This document shows positions 8,182-16,147 of a DNA stretch of 20,438 nt, in pieces. The DNA is from an uncultured Clostridia bacterium (GTDB taxonomy: Bacteria; Bacillota; Clostridia; TANB77; CAG-508): the NCBI GenBank assembly GCA_947629995.1, contig CANRFX010000013.1, positions 1-20,438 on the forward strand, given 5' to 3'. The notes beneath the pieces are model-generated. The model made no database searches, was not told the DNA's origin, and saw only the letters and a list, made by a program, of their open reading frames with translations. Position 1 is the stretch's first letter, and each line of letters begins with the position of its first letter. Made by a program: the position numbers and the translations under genes.

Positions 8182-9079
8182 AGATATTAAGAAAAACAAA
8201 ATAGAATCTGGCATTATTGTTGCCATATTTATTCTTGTTATTACTTTAATTGTTTATTATATCTGTAATAGTTTAAAGCTAGGAGCAGTTTCCATTGTAA
8301 TTGCACTTGTTTTTTCTATTGCTTCTGCTTGGGCTTCTTATTATTATAGTGATAAAATTGTTTTATCAGTTAATAAAGCTAGGCCTGCAACTAAGGAGGA
8401 GGATCTAAAAATTGTAAATATTTTAGATGCTTTGATGGTTACTTCTGGTCTAACATCTAAGCCTAGACTTTATGTAGTAGATGACCCTCAACCAAATGCT
8501 TTTGCCACTGGCAGAAATCCAGAAAATGCAGTTATTTGTGTAACAACAGGTCTTTTAGATAAATTAGAATACTACGAACTAGAAGGTGTAATTGCTCATG
8601 AATTAAGTCATATTAAAAATTATGATATTCGCCTTAGCTGTGTAGTTTCTGTAATGGTAGGATTTATTGTTATGCTATCAGATATGTTTTCTAGAATTTT
8701 GTTTTGGGGCGGATTAGATAATGACAAAGATAGTGATAATAATGGTAATGGTATTTTAATGCTAATTGGAATGATTTTTTTAATATTATCTCCAATTTTT
8801 GGTTCTTTAATGCAACTTGCTCTTTCTAGAAAAAGAGAATTTTTGGCTGATAGTACAGCAGTAGAATTTACTCGTAATCCAGATGGATTAATATCTGCTT
8901 TACAAAAATTAGATGCAGATGATAATCAATTAGCTACTGCTAATAGTGCTACTGCTAATATGTATATTGTAAATCCTTTTAAGAAAAATACGAAGGAAGG
9001 TAAGAAGAAGTCTTCTAGTATTTGGTCAACTCATCCTAGTATAGAGGATAGGATCGAAGCTTTAAGAAATATAAAATAA
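8174..9079 (+). CDS. htpX: HtpX-type membrane zinc metalloprotease (M48)
   Basis: The 301-residue protein has two N-terminal membrane helices (about 13-31 and 36-55), then the M48 protease domain. The zinc site HELSH is at residues 142-146 in GVIAHELSHIKNYD. Another pair of hydrophobic helices follows (about 155-175 and 193-215). The third zinc ligand Glu lies in SRKREFLADSTAV, and the C-terminus has the family's THPSIEDRIEALR. The protein should degrade misfolded membrane proteins, with the active site on the cytoplasmic face. Its ATG overlaps the lemA stop (ATGTTTAG) and no clear separate ribosome site is visible, so expression probably depends on ribosomes finishing lemA. A REP unit overlaps its stop codon. 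Confidence 0.95.
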   Translation: MFRDIKKNKIESGIIVAIFILVITLIVYYICNSLKLGAVSIVIALVFSIASAWASYYYSDKIVLSVNKARPATKEEDLKIVNILDALMVTSGLTSKPRLYVVDDPQPNAFATGRNPENAVICVTTGLLDKLEYYELEGVIAHELSHIKNYDIRLSCVVSVMVGFIVMLSDMFSRILFWGGLDNDKDSDNNGNGILMLIGMIFLILSPIFGSLMQLALSRKREFLADSTAVEFTRNPDGLISALQKLDADDNQLATANSATANMYIVNPFKKNTKEGKKKSSSIWSTHPSIEDRIEALRNIK

Positions 9080-9110
9080 TTGTCGATGGGGACGGAGCAT
9101 TTTGACAATT
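9078..9110 (+). repeat. REP-like unit at the htpX stop codon
   Basis: AATTGTC and GACAATT ends flank a GGGGACGGAGCA core. The unit begins inside the htpX stop codon. Confidence 0.85.
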
Positions 9111-9132
9111 TTTTATTAAATAGTATTAAAGG

Positions 9133-9181
9133 AAAAAGTTTAATATATTTTTTATTAATAAAAAAATATATTAAACTTTTT
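9133..9181. repeat. 21-bp AT-rich palindrome, likely terminator, copy 1
   Basis: A perfect 21-bp stem (AAAAAGTTTAATATATTTTTT at 9133-9153 and its complement at 9161-9181) encloses a 7-nt loop. The arms match the palindrome at 13499-13564, and both copies follow a REP unit. It can act as a terminator after htpX, but the repetition suggests a mobile or amplified element. Confidence 0.8.
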
Positions 9182-9251
9182 ATAATTCTTTATAATAGTA
9201 AGCCAAAGCCTGAACAGCAACCTTTTATTTGCATATTGTTACAAATTTTAC

Positions 9252-9280
9252 TTGAAACAAAAGTCAATTTATGATATATT
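9252..9280 (+). promoter_or_regulatory. Candidate promoter of the WG-repeat gene
   Basis: TTGAAA (9252-9257), a 17-nt spacer and TATATT (9275-9280) are followed by AAGGAGG (9291-9297) and the ATG at 9311. The ribosome site is unusually far (13 nt) from the ATG. Confidence 0.5.
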
Positions 9281-9310
9281 ATAGGTACTAAAGGAGGCTT
9301 AAATAATAAT

Positions 9311-10834
9311 ATGAGTAAAGGTAGAAGATATGAACAAGAACCAAAGCTAAATATAAAAAAAGTAATTGCAGTAATTGTAGCATTTATCGTTGTAGGAATG
9401 TCTATAGTTGTTTTAAGTGGAATTTTTAAAAAAGACAGTACACAAAGTGTAATAGCAAGTAAAGAATATGCTGCTATATTTAAAAGTAATAAATGGGGAG
9501 TAATAGATTCTACAGGAAACGAAATTATACCACCTTCTTACCAAGAAATGATTATTATTCCAAATAATAAAAAAGATGTATTTTTATTTGTTTATGACGT
9601 AAATTATGAAACAGGAGAATACAAAACAAAAGCACTAAACAGTAAAAGTGAAGAACTTTTCACACAATATGATCAAGTTGAAGCCATCTCTAATCAAGAC
9701 AAAAACAATAATTTATGGTATGAAGAAGGAGTAATAAAAGTAAAAAAAGATGGAAAATATGGAGTAATTAATTTAGATGGAAAAGAATTAATACCTTGCA
9801 ACTATGAAGAAATAACAGTAATACCAGAAATTGCGAATACAATAAAAGTAAAAAAAGATAATAAATATGGAATATTTGATTCAGAAGGAAAAGAAATCTT
9901 ACCAGCACAATATGTAGAGGTCACAAACCTAGGGAAAGACAGCAAAGACGGATTTATAATCCAAGACGAAAATAAAAAATATGGAATTGTAAATTATTCT
10001 AACCAAGTAGTACTAGAAGCAAAATATGATGAAATAGCAAAAATATATGGAAACGATACATATGTTGTAAAACAATCTGGAAAGCAAATATTAGTTGATA
10101 AAGATGGAACACAACTATTAAGTTCAGGTTTTGATGAAATAAAAGCCATTATGAAAAATAAAGAGAACGGAGTTATCTATACGCAAAACGGAAAATACGG
10201 AGTCATGAAATTAACAGGAGAAGTAGTAATTTCACCAACATATGAAGACTTAAAAGAAGCAAAAACGGGATTACTAATTGCTCAAAAAACAGGGAACTAT
10301 GGCATAATAGATGTGCAAAACCAAACAAAATTAGACTTTAGTTATTTATCTATATCTTATAATGAAAAAGCAGATATCTACATAGCCGAAACTCCAGAAT
10401 ATTCTAATAACATAATCGACAGTCAATTTAATATACGTCAAGCCGGAATTTTAACCGAATTAAACGACACAAAAGGTTATTTTAGCTTAAGACAAGGAGA
10501 AGAAGACATATACTATAACTTCAAATTTGAAGAAAAAAGCATAGCAGACATCTTCCCAAACAACACCCTATTTAAAAGTAAAAAAGACGGAAAATACGGA
10601 TTTGTAGATAAAAATGGAAAATTAGTAATAGACTATAAATATGATGATGCAACAGAGCAAAACAACTTAGGATATGCAGCCATAAAAAAAGACGGAAAAT
10701 GGGGTTCAATCGACATCAATGGAAATATAGTCCAAGAGCCAACATATAACCTAGATGACTATTTAAAAATCAACTTTATTGGAAATTGGCATTTAGGAAA
10801 AGATTTAAACATGAATTATTATAATCAATTATAA
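9311..10834 (+). CDS. Membrane-anchored WG-repeat protein
   Basis: The 507-residue protein has a short basic N-terminus and a single membrane segment (about residues 17-38), with no lipobox Cys. The rest is a chain of about nine WG (KWG/KYG) repeats of 40-60 residues. Examples are KWGVIDSTGNEIIPPSY, KYGVINLDGKELIPCNY, KYGIFDSEGKEILPAQY, KYGVMKLTGEVVISPTY, KYGFVDKNGKLVIDYKY and KWGSIDINGNIVQEPTY. WG repeats form beta-rich surfaces, probably for binding outside the membrane; no enzyme motif is visible. The unknown anchored protein follows 61 bp downstream and may be a partner. Codon use is more A-rich than the neighbours (ATA, AAA, GGA). I found no in-frame CGG although CGG occurs several times out of frame. 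Confidence 0.9.
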   Translation: MSKGRRYEQEPKLNIKKVIAVIVAFIVVGMSIVVLSGIFKKDSTQSVIASKEYAAIFKSNKWGVIDSTGNEIIPPSYQEMIIIPNNKKDVFLFVYDVNYETGEYKTKALNSKSEELFTQYDQVEAISNQDKNNNLWYEEGVIKVKKDGKYGVINLDGKELIPCNYEEITVIPEIANTIKVKKDNKYGIFDSEGKEILPAQYVEVTNLGKDSKDGFIIQDENKKYGIVNYSNQVVLEAKYDEIAKIYGNDTYVVKQSGKQILVDKDGTQLLSSGFDEIKAIMKNKENGVIYTQNGKYGVMKLTGEVVISPTYEDLKEAKTGLLIAQKTGNYGIIDVQNQTKLDFSYLSISYNEKADIYIAETPEYSNNIIDSQFNIRQAGILTELNDTKGYFSLRQGEEDIYYNFKFEEKSIADIFPNNTLFKSKKDGKYGFVDKNGKLVIDYKYDDATEQNNLGYAAIKKDGKWGSIDINGNIVQEPTYNLDDYLKINFIGNWHLGKDLNMNYYNQL

Positions 10835-10867
10835 GGGTGTTTTTTGGGACGGGGTCAAAAAACACCC
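10835..10867 (+). repeat. REP-like unit, GGTGTTTTTT family, copy 1
   Basis: GGGTGTTTTTT and its complement AAAAAACACCC flank GGGACGGGGTC. The element starts immediately after the stop codon of the WG-repeat gene. A second copy identical over about 31 bp lies at 12126. Confidence 0.9.
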
Positions 10868-10895
10868 AAAAGGATAATATCCAAAGGAGCAAAAT

Positions 10896-12126
10896 ATGGA
10901 ACTAAAGACGAACTATCAATATACATATTTTATACATCCTTTTGTAATAAAAGAAGGAAAATATCAAAAATATCTTTTAAAAATGTTAAAAGATAAGAAT
11001 TGTAAATTGAAAATTTTCCAAAAAGAAAAGGATTTAAAACTATATCAGTATTTTTTACCAAAAACTAGAGAATTTCTATTCTCTAGTTTTAGGTATGGAA
11101 ATACAAAAATAAAAAAGTTAGAAGAATTACCTATAGAAACAAGAGCAGCATTGCTTAGTAAAAATCCATGTAATATATTTGAATATACACTAAAAAAGGA
11201 TATACAAGGAAAATTGGAGCAAACCAATGGAATATTCTTTCGTCTTCAAAAAATAGAAATTATATGTTTTTCTACAGGAATTTGTTTTTTAGCGATGAAA
11301 ACAAATATAGAAGAAGATGAACAATTTAGTAATATATTAAATTTCAACTATAAATTTAGAGATATAAATAACAAATTAATAGACTTGGAAAGCTATGATA
11401 ATATTAGAATACAAACAGATAGTTTTGAAAGTACAAAAACTTTTCAAGACTTCATTTATGAAATAACTCGGGCCAAATGCAGATGCTGCAAGGTTAAATA
11501 TAGATACAGAACGCTTTTTAACATATTCTTATGTATGTGTAAATCAAGAATCTTGGAATGATAATAAAAGTTTTGACGAAATAAAGTATCAATTTATAAA
11601 ATATGCAAATCTTTTACCAGCTGACAGTAGTAGAGACTACAAATATGAAAAAATAGAAACATTCACAAGATGGAAATATGCACAAATAGGGCTAAGCAAA
11701 TTAGCAATGACATTATTTTCATCATCAGCAGATATAAATAATTATACACTACTACCAGAAGAATATGAAAATCAATATTTTTACACATATATATTAAACT
11801 TATATAAAAAGATATATATGAGAAAAATAGAATTAGAATTCAAAAATCCAACCAAAATAAATTCAGCCAGAAAAAAATTTGTTGAATTTACAAAAAACCT
11901 ATGGATACAAGAAATAACAGAAGATGAAACAGGAACACTATTAAATGACAAAATACAAGAAGTATTTGAATTAGATTTCTTATACAATCAAGTAAAAAAC
12001 AAGTATGACATCTTATACAAAGAACTAAACTTTGAAAAAGAAAACAAAACAACAATATTTATTATGATAATTTTAATAATTTCACTCATTTTAAATATTA
12101 TAAATTTTTTAATGTATTTTAAATAG
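10896..12126 (+). CDS. Unrecognised C-terminally membrane-anchored protein, read across a +1 shift at CGG (11469)
   Basis: I do not recognise a family. AAAGGAG lies 6 nt before the ATG. The first frame runs 191 codons to FQDFIYEIT and reaches CGG at 11469-11471. Past it, frame 0 turns into Cys/Arg-rich sequence (AKCRCCKVKYRYRT) and stops at 11561. The +1 frame beginning GGG CCA continues plausibly (GPNADAARLNIDTERFLTYS, VCVNQESW) without a stop to 12126. The joined product is about 409 residues, mostly soluble and charged. A helical segment precedes a single C-terminal membrane helix (IFIMIILIISLILNIINF), so it is probably tail-anchored with its bulk in the cytoplasm. REP units of the same family flank the gene in direct orientation. 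It likely shares a transcript with the WG-repeat gene. Confidence 0.75.
11061..11090 (+). repeat. Perfect 13-bp hairpin inside the unknown gene
   Basis: AAAACTAGAGAAT and its exact complement are separated by TTCT. The hairpin is within the coding frame (KTREFLFSSF). Confidence 0.7.
11469..11472 (+). other. Putative +1 recoding site, ACT-CGGG, in the unknown gene
   Basis: Frame 0 reads ATA ACT CGG GCC. The open continuation is GGG CCA AAT GCA. The preceding codon ACT and the CGG are the same as at the lemA site. Confidence 0.55.
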
Positions 12127-12156
12127 GTGTTTTTTGGGACGGGGTCAAAAAACACC
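12126..12156 (+). repeat. REP-like unit, GGTGTTTTTT family, copy 2
   Basis: This copy has the same arms and core (GGGACGGGGTC) as the one at 10835. It starts on the last base of the stop codon of the unknown gene. Confidence 0.9.
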
Positions 12157-12218
12157 CTCAAAAATGATAGTACATATTTTATAATTATTATCAAAATGTT
12201 ATTTATAAGGGGTATGAT

Positions 12219-12611
12219 ATGAAAATTTGCTGTGGCACAGATATCATTGAAATAGAAAGAATTAAACAGAGTATTGAAGATAAAAAAACAGGGGAAGCAT
12301 TTAAGCAAAGAGTTTATACACAAAAGGAAATTGACTATTGTGAAAGCAAAAAAACACAGAAATATCAACATTATGCAGCTAGATTTGCAGCAAAAGAAGC
12401 AACATTTAAGGCGATTTCGGAACAGTTAAATGATAAGTATTCAATATCTTGGAAAAATATCGAAGTGTTAAACAACGAACAGGGAAGGCCAAAAATTAAA
12501 ATTACAGGTGTTGATTTAAAAAGTATAGAAGATTTAGATTTAAGTATTTCACATTGCAAAGAATATGCTGTTGCAAATGTAACAGCAATTGTAGTTGTAG
12601 ACAGAGCATAA
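12219..12611 (+). CDS. acpS: Holo-[acyl-carrier-protein] synthase
   Basis: The 130-residue protein matches the usual AcpS length. It transfers 4'-phosphopantetheine from CoA to the serine of acyl carrier protein, which activates it for fatty acid synthesis. The N-terminal GTDIIEIERIK holds the Mg-binding Asp (residue 8), and ARFAAKEATFKA (about 53-64) holds the second metal ligand Glu in the family's F-x-x-KEA motif. The C-terminal LSISHCKEYAVANV is also typical. AAGGGG precedes the ATG. It is followed 55 bp later by tatD, with a REP unit between. In many Firmicutes acpS sits near alr or cell-wall genes, so this neighbourhood is not diagnostic. Confidence 0.96.
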   Translation: MKICCGTDIIEIERIKQSIEDKKTGEAFKQRVYTQKEIDYCESKKTQKYQHYAARFAAKEATFKAISEQLNDKYSISWKNIEVLNNEQGRPKIKITGVDLKSIEDLDLSISHCKEYAVANVTAIVVVDRA

Positions 12612-12653
12612 AAATTGTCAAAATGCTCCGTCCCCAACGACACCCAACGACAA
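12612..12653 (-). repeat. REP-like unit between acpS and tatD
   Basis: This is a reverse-orientation unit (ATTGTCAAAATGCTCCGTCC core) with the terminal CCAACGACA sequence duplicated. It fills nearly all of the gap between the acpS stop and the tatD ribosome site. Confidence 0.85.
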
Positions 12654-12666
12654 TAAAGGAGGAAAA

Positions 12667-13446
12667 ATGGAATTATTCGATAGTCATTGTCATTTAGATG
12701 ATGAAAAATTTGATGAAGATAGAGAGCAAATAATACAAGAAATAAAAGAAGATGGTGTAACAAAATTGGTATCAGCAGGATATAGCGTAGAGAGTTCTAA
12801 AAAAGCTTCTAAATTATCAGATCAATATGAATTTATTTATGCAACTGCAGGAGTTTCACCAAATGATATTTCACAGACGAAGGAAGAATTGTGGAAAATG
12901 ATAGAAGAAATAAAAAATATTGCAAGTCAAAATAAAAAAATAGTTGCAATAGGCGAAATCGGATTAGATTACTATTGGAATCAAGAAAATAAAGAATTGC
13001 AAAAGTTAGCTTTTATTAAACAAATTGAACTTGCAAATGAATTGTCACTACCTATTGTAATTCATACAAGAAAGGCAAATGAGGATACACTACAAATATT
13101 GAAACAAATACAAGTTAGCAAAAAAGGAATATTCCATTGTTGCTCTTTAAAAGGAGATTTGCTAAAACAAGCAATAGAGTTAGGTTTTTATATATCGTTT
13201 GCTGGACCAATTACTTTTAAAAATTCTAAAAATGCAGATGAAATGATTGGTATAGTGCCAGATGATAGAATATTAGTCGAAACAGATAGTCCATATTTAT
13301 CGCCAGAACCTTTAAGGGGAACAAGAAATGATTCTAGGAATGTTAAATATATGGCACAAAAAATAGCAGAGGTAAAACAAATAGATGTTGCAACTGTTGC
13401 AAAAATTACTTATGAAAATGCAGAAAGAATATTTAATATAATGTGA
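12667..13446 (+). CDS. tatD: TatD-family metal-dependent hydrolase/DNase
   Basis: The 259-residue TIM-barrel protein has all the family's metal ligands: FDSHCHLD (HxH, residues 4-11), GEIGLDYYW (Glu about 98), IVIHTRKA (His about 128), GIFHCCSLKG (His about 153) and LVETDSPYLSPEPLRG (Asp about 206). TatD enzymes are Mg- or Mn-dependent nucleases or esterases acting on DNA 3' ends and possibly on misacylated nucleotides. An excellent AAAGGAGG lies just ahead of the ATG. The gene is convergent with spoIIE. A REP unit begins in its stop codon, and a long palindrome lies between the two genes. Confidence 0.95.
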   Translation: MELFDSHCHLDDEKFDEDREQIIQEIKEDGVTKLVSAGYSVESSKKASKLSDQYEFIYATAGVSPNDISQTKEELWKMIEEIKNIASQNKKIVAIGEIGLDYYWNQENKELQKLAFIKQIELANELSLPIVIHTRKANEDTLQILKQIQVSKKGIFHCCSLKGDLLKQAIELGFYISFAGPITFKNSKNADEMIGIVPDDRILVETDSPYLSPEPLRGTRNDSRNVKYMAQKIAEVKQIDVATVAKITYENAERIFNIM

Positions 13447-13477
13447 TTGTCATTGGGGACGGAGCAATTTGACAATT
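13446..13477 (+). repeat. REP-like unit at the tatD stop codon
   Basis: ATTGTC and GACAATT ends flank a GGGGACGGAGCA core. The unit starts on the last base of the tatD stop. Confidence 0.85.
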
Positions 13478-13498
13478 TTTGTGAATAATGTGAAAATA

Positions 13499-13564
13499 AA
13501 AAGTTTAATATATTTTTTTAATAACTCCCAAAACTGTTATTAATAAAAAATATATTAAACTTTT
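13499..13564. repeat. Long AT-rich palindrome, copy 2, between tatD and spoIIE
   Basis: Arms 13499-13525 and 13536-13564 are reverse complements except for a 2-nt difference, around a 10-nt loop. They share AAAAGTTTAATATATTTTTT with the copy at 9133. The right end lies 1 nt from the spoIIE stop codon, so it may terminate transcription from both sides. Confidence 0.8.
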
Positions 13565-13565
13565 A

Positions 13566-15955
13566 TTAATCTTTTTTTACAAATTTACATACCATAACAC
13601 TCATATCATCTTTAATGTTTCCAAAATTGTTATCAATTGCTTCATTTAATACTAAGTTAGCAATTTTTCGTGTATTATTTGTTTCTATGTCTTCTAATAA
13701 ATATTTAATCCATAATTCTTTGTTTTTATATTCTATATTGGCATCTAAAATTCCATCTGAACACATTAACATTATATCACCAGATATAATATCCTTATCA
13801 AAGGTTTCTAGTTGATTTCCGTCTACCATACCAGTTGGTAAAGAGTTTGATTTTATAATTTGTATTTTTCTATTGTTTTTTATGTAAGTTGGACATGCTC
13901 CACTCTTTATAAATTCAATGTTCCCTAAGTATAGATCAATAATTGCTATGTCTAATGTTGCAAATGTTTCTTTATTTTGGTTTATTAAAGCTTGATTAAT
14001 TAATTCTAATGAGATATTTTTATCAAATCCTGATAATAATAGGTTTTCTAACATCTTCATAACTTGTGTACTGCTTTTTTTTGCTTCTGTTCCTGTTCCC
14101 ATTCCATCACTTATTGCTACTAGATATTTTCCGTCTTTTAATCTAATATTTAGCATAGAATCTCCTGAAACTTCGCTTTTATTTTTTGTACTTTCTTCTG
14201 TCGCAAATGCCATTACATATTTATCATCTGATAATAGGCTTACTTTTTTTCCTATTGTTGCTTCTTCATTTAAAACTATTTTTTCTTCTAATATTTGTGT
14301 TGCTATTTTTTCTATTTGCTCTATTTTTGATGTTTCTACGTTTTCTTCTAAATATACTTCTAAAACATATCTTCCTTCTTTTTTTATTGAAATATCTTGA
14401 ATTCCGAATGCCTTTTATTTTTAATAATTCTGTTATTTGCCTTTCTTGAAGTTGATACTTTGTTTCTGTTTTGATTTCATTTTCAATACCTTTTGCCATC
14501 TTCTTTATAGCTTTTGATACACCATCTAGTTGCCTACTCATATTTTTTTGGTTTTCTTCTACTTTCTTTTTCCAAATAAAATTAGTTTTTGCTACTTTAT
14601 AAGACAAATTAATGGCTCTAATTACTTGGGAAATATCATTTTCTAAGTGTTTACTGATATCTTTGTCATCTAAGCCTACAATATAACTATTACATTTTGC
14701 AAAAATTTCTAATAGGTCTCTTCTTTGTATTTCTTGTTTATCTATTAAGAATTTGAAAATTTCATCTATTATTTTTCCGTTCCGTATCTGCCATGTCATC
14801 ATATAACATATTTTCTTTATAAGATTCTAGATTCCCTAATAACTCTGATATAAAGATTTGTTTATTACTGTCATATGAAGATTGTTCTATATTGTTATAG
14901 GTAATTGCCATTTCTTTAATAGCATCTGATACATGGTTTAAATTTTCTGCTACCTCTTTACTTCTGTTTAATGCTCTGTTTGGCATAACTGGCAATAATT
15001 TTGACTTACCAATAAATTCTTCTAATTCTATATGCATATTTTTTGGTAAAGCAAGTAATCCAATAGAAGCTAATAATATTTCTTTAAAATGAATTAGCTC
15101 TATCGTATAGCCATTAGAAGCATATGCTAAAATAACATTTCCTAATGCAAAACCTACTACAACTCCTATTTTACCAAACTTATTTAAAATACCTGCCATC
15201 ATTCCTGAAATAGCATATGCTGCTATCATAATTGGCTCTGCTCCTGTTATTACTCCGATTGTTACTCCAATTGTTACTCCTGCTGTTGTTCCTACTAATA
15301 TTCCGTTTTTCCACCCTAATATCATTACAATTAGGATGCATAATATGTTCTTTATTCCAAATCCTAATATACTAAATTCTCCAAATGCCGCAAAACTAAT
15401 AGATAATATTAAGCTTGCACCAATTAATTCTTCTATCGTAAATGCTCTTTTTTCCCAAAATTCTTGTAATACAACTGTTGAATTTACAAATATTTTATAA
15501 AACACTAATCCAATAATTGCAAGTGTTATTCCAGATAATATATCATAAATTGTAAATCCTGCTATTAATAATTTTACTACTTGTATGATTAAAATAGATA
15601 GGAAAACATTTTTACCTATTTTTATTTTTTCATTTCGTTCTTTTTCATTATAAACTGGCTTGAAAATAAATAAACTAACAATTAATACAAGGGCTGTTAA
15701 AAAGTATCCTAAAGCTCCTCCTACCCCATATTTAACCAAGTTTCCTATTAGTGATATAAATACAATTCCTAGTAATGGCACAGAAGATGCAAAACAAGCA
15801 CCTAACATACTAATACTAAAAATGGAAAACTCTCCTCCTAATCCTACCATGGATAGCATGAAGGAAAGTATGTATAATACTATATTTTTTATAGAAAATA
15901 CATTAGAAAAAATATTTAATTTACGGTTTTCTTTTTCAATTACATTTTGAAACAT
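13566..15955 (-). CDS. spoIIE: SpoIIE stage II sporulation phosphatase, read across two +1 shifts at CGG
   Basis: SpoIIE is the sporulation PP2C phosphatase that dephosphorylates SpoIIAA and so releases sigma-F in the forespore. Three overlapping frames make one protein of about 795 residues, the usual size. Residues 1-392 are a polytopic membrane region, ending ...YDDMADTE. Residues ~393-516 are the central regulatory part (KTNFIWKKKVEENQ, SRQLDGVSKAI). Residues ~517-795 hold the PP2C domain with AISDGMGTG (Asp about 616), MCSDGILD (about 733) and DDMSVMV (about 783). The frames join at CGG codons 14777-14779 (GAA CGG A) and 14404-14406 (ATT CGG A), each needing a +1 shift. I prefer ATG 15955 over GTG 15964 because GAGGTGG (15961-15967) sits 5 nt before it. 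I found no other in-frame CGG. All catalytic motifs are conserved, which argues against a decayed pseudogene. Confidence 0.92.
14403..14406 (-). other. Putative +1 recoding site, ATT-CGGA, in spoIIE (second)
   Basis: Frame 0 reads GGC ATT CGG AAT. Continuing as GGA ATT CAA GAT gives GIQDISIKKEGRYVLEVYL and leads into the intact PP2C domain. Frame 0 instead gives a Lys/Arg-rich tail and a stop. Confidence 0.6.
14776..14779 (-). other. Putative +1 recoding site, GAA-CGGA, in spoIIE (first)
   Basis: Frame 0 reads ACG GAA CGG AAA and stops at TGA a few codons on. Continuing as GGA AAA ATA ATA gives GKIIDEIFKFLIDKQE and the central SpoIIE region. Confidence 0.6.
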
Positions 15956-16146
15956 CCTTACCACCTCTTTCGTTTTTATAAGCCTATTTTACTACTTGTC
16001 CTTCGTGGTTTTTGTCTTTTTTAGGCATTTAACCTAAAAAAGTTTTTTACATTTTATAACATTTATTTTTATTTTTATTCTTATTATCGTTTTTTATTTT
16101 TTTTATTTTATTACAGAATGTCAAAAAAAGCAATATAAATATCAAA
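15956..16146. other. spoIIE upstream region
   Basis: This AT-rich spacer contains the spoIIE ribosome site, a TTATAA box (15976-15981), two TTGTC motifs 16 bp apart (15996-16000 and 16012-16016) that loosely resemble Spo0A-box halves, and the 9-bp hairpin. I see no gene in it. The Spo0A reading is weak. Confidence 0.35.
16017..16041. terminator. Perfect 9-bp hairpin upstream of spoIIE
   Basis: TTTTTTAGG and CCTAAAAAA surround a 7-nt loop. The stem is flanked by A/T runs on both sides, so it could terminate transcription coming from the surface-protein gene before the spoIIE promoter region. Confidence 0.5.
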
Positions 16147-16147
16147 A

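Noticed and set aside
9080..9274. 64-codon ORF after htpX
   Set aside because: It consists of the REP unit and AT-rich palindrome, with no ribosome site.
10896..12126. CorA-like magnesium transporter for the unknown gene
   Set aside because: Only one C-terminal membrane helix is visible and there is no GMN motif, so I leave the function open.
11988..12763. Minus-strand ORFs opposite the unknown gene, acpS and tatD
   Set aside because: They are Phe/Leu/Ile-rich antisense frames without ribosome sites. The plus-strand genes are clearly real.
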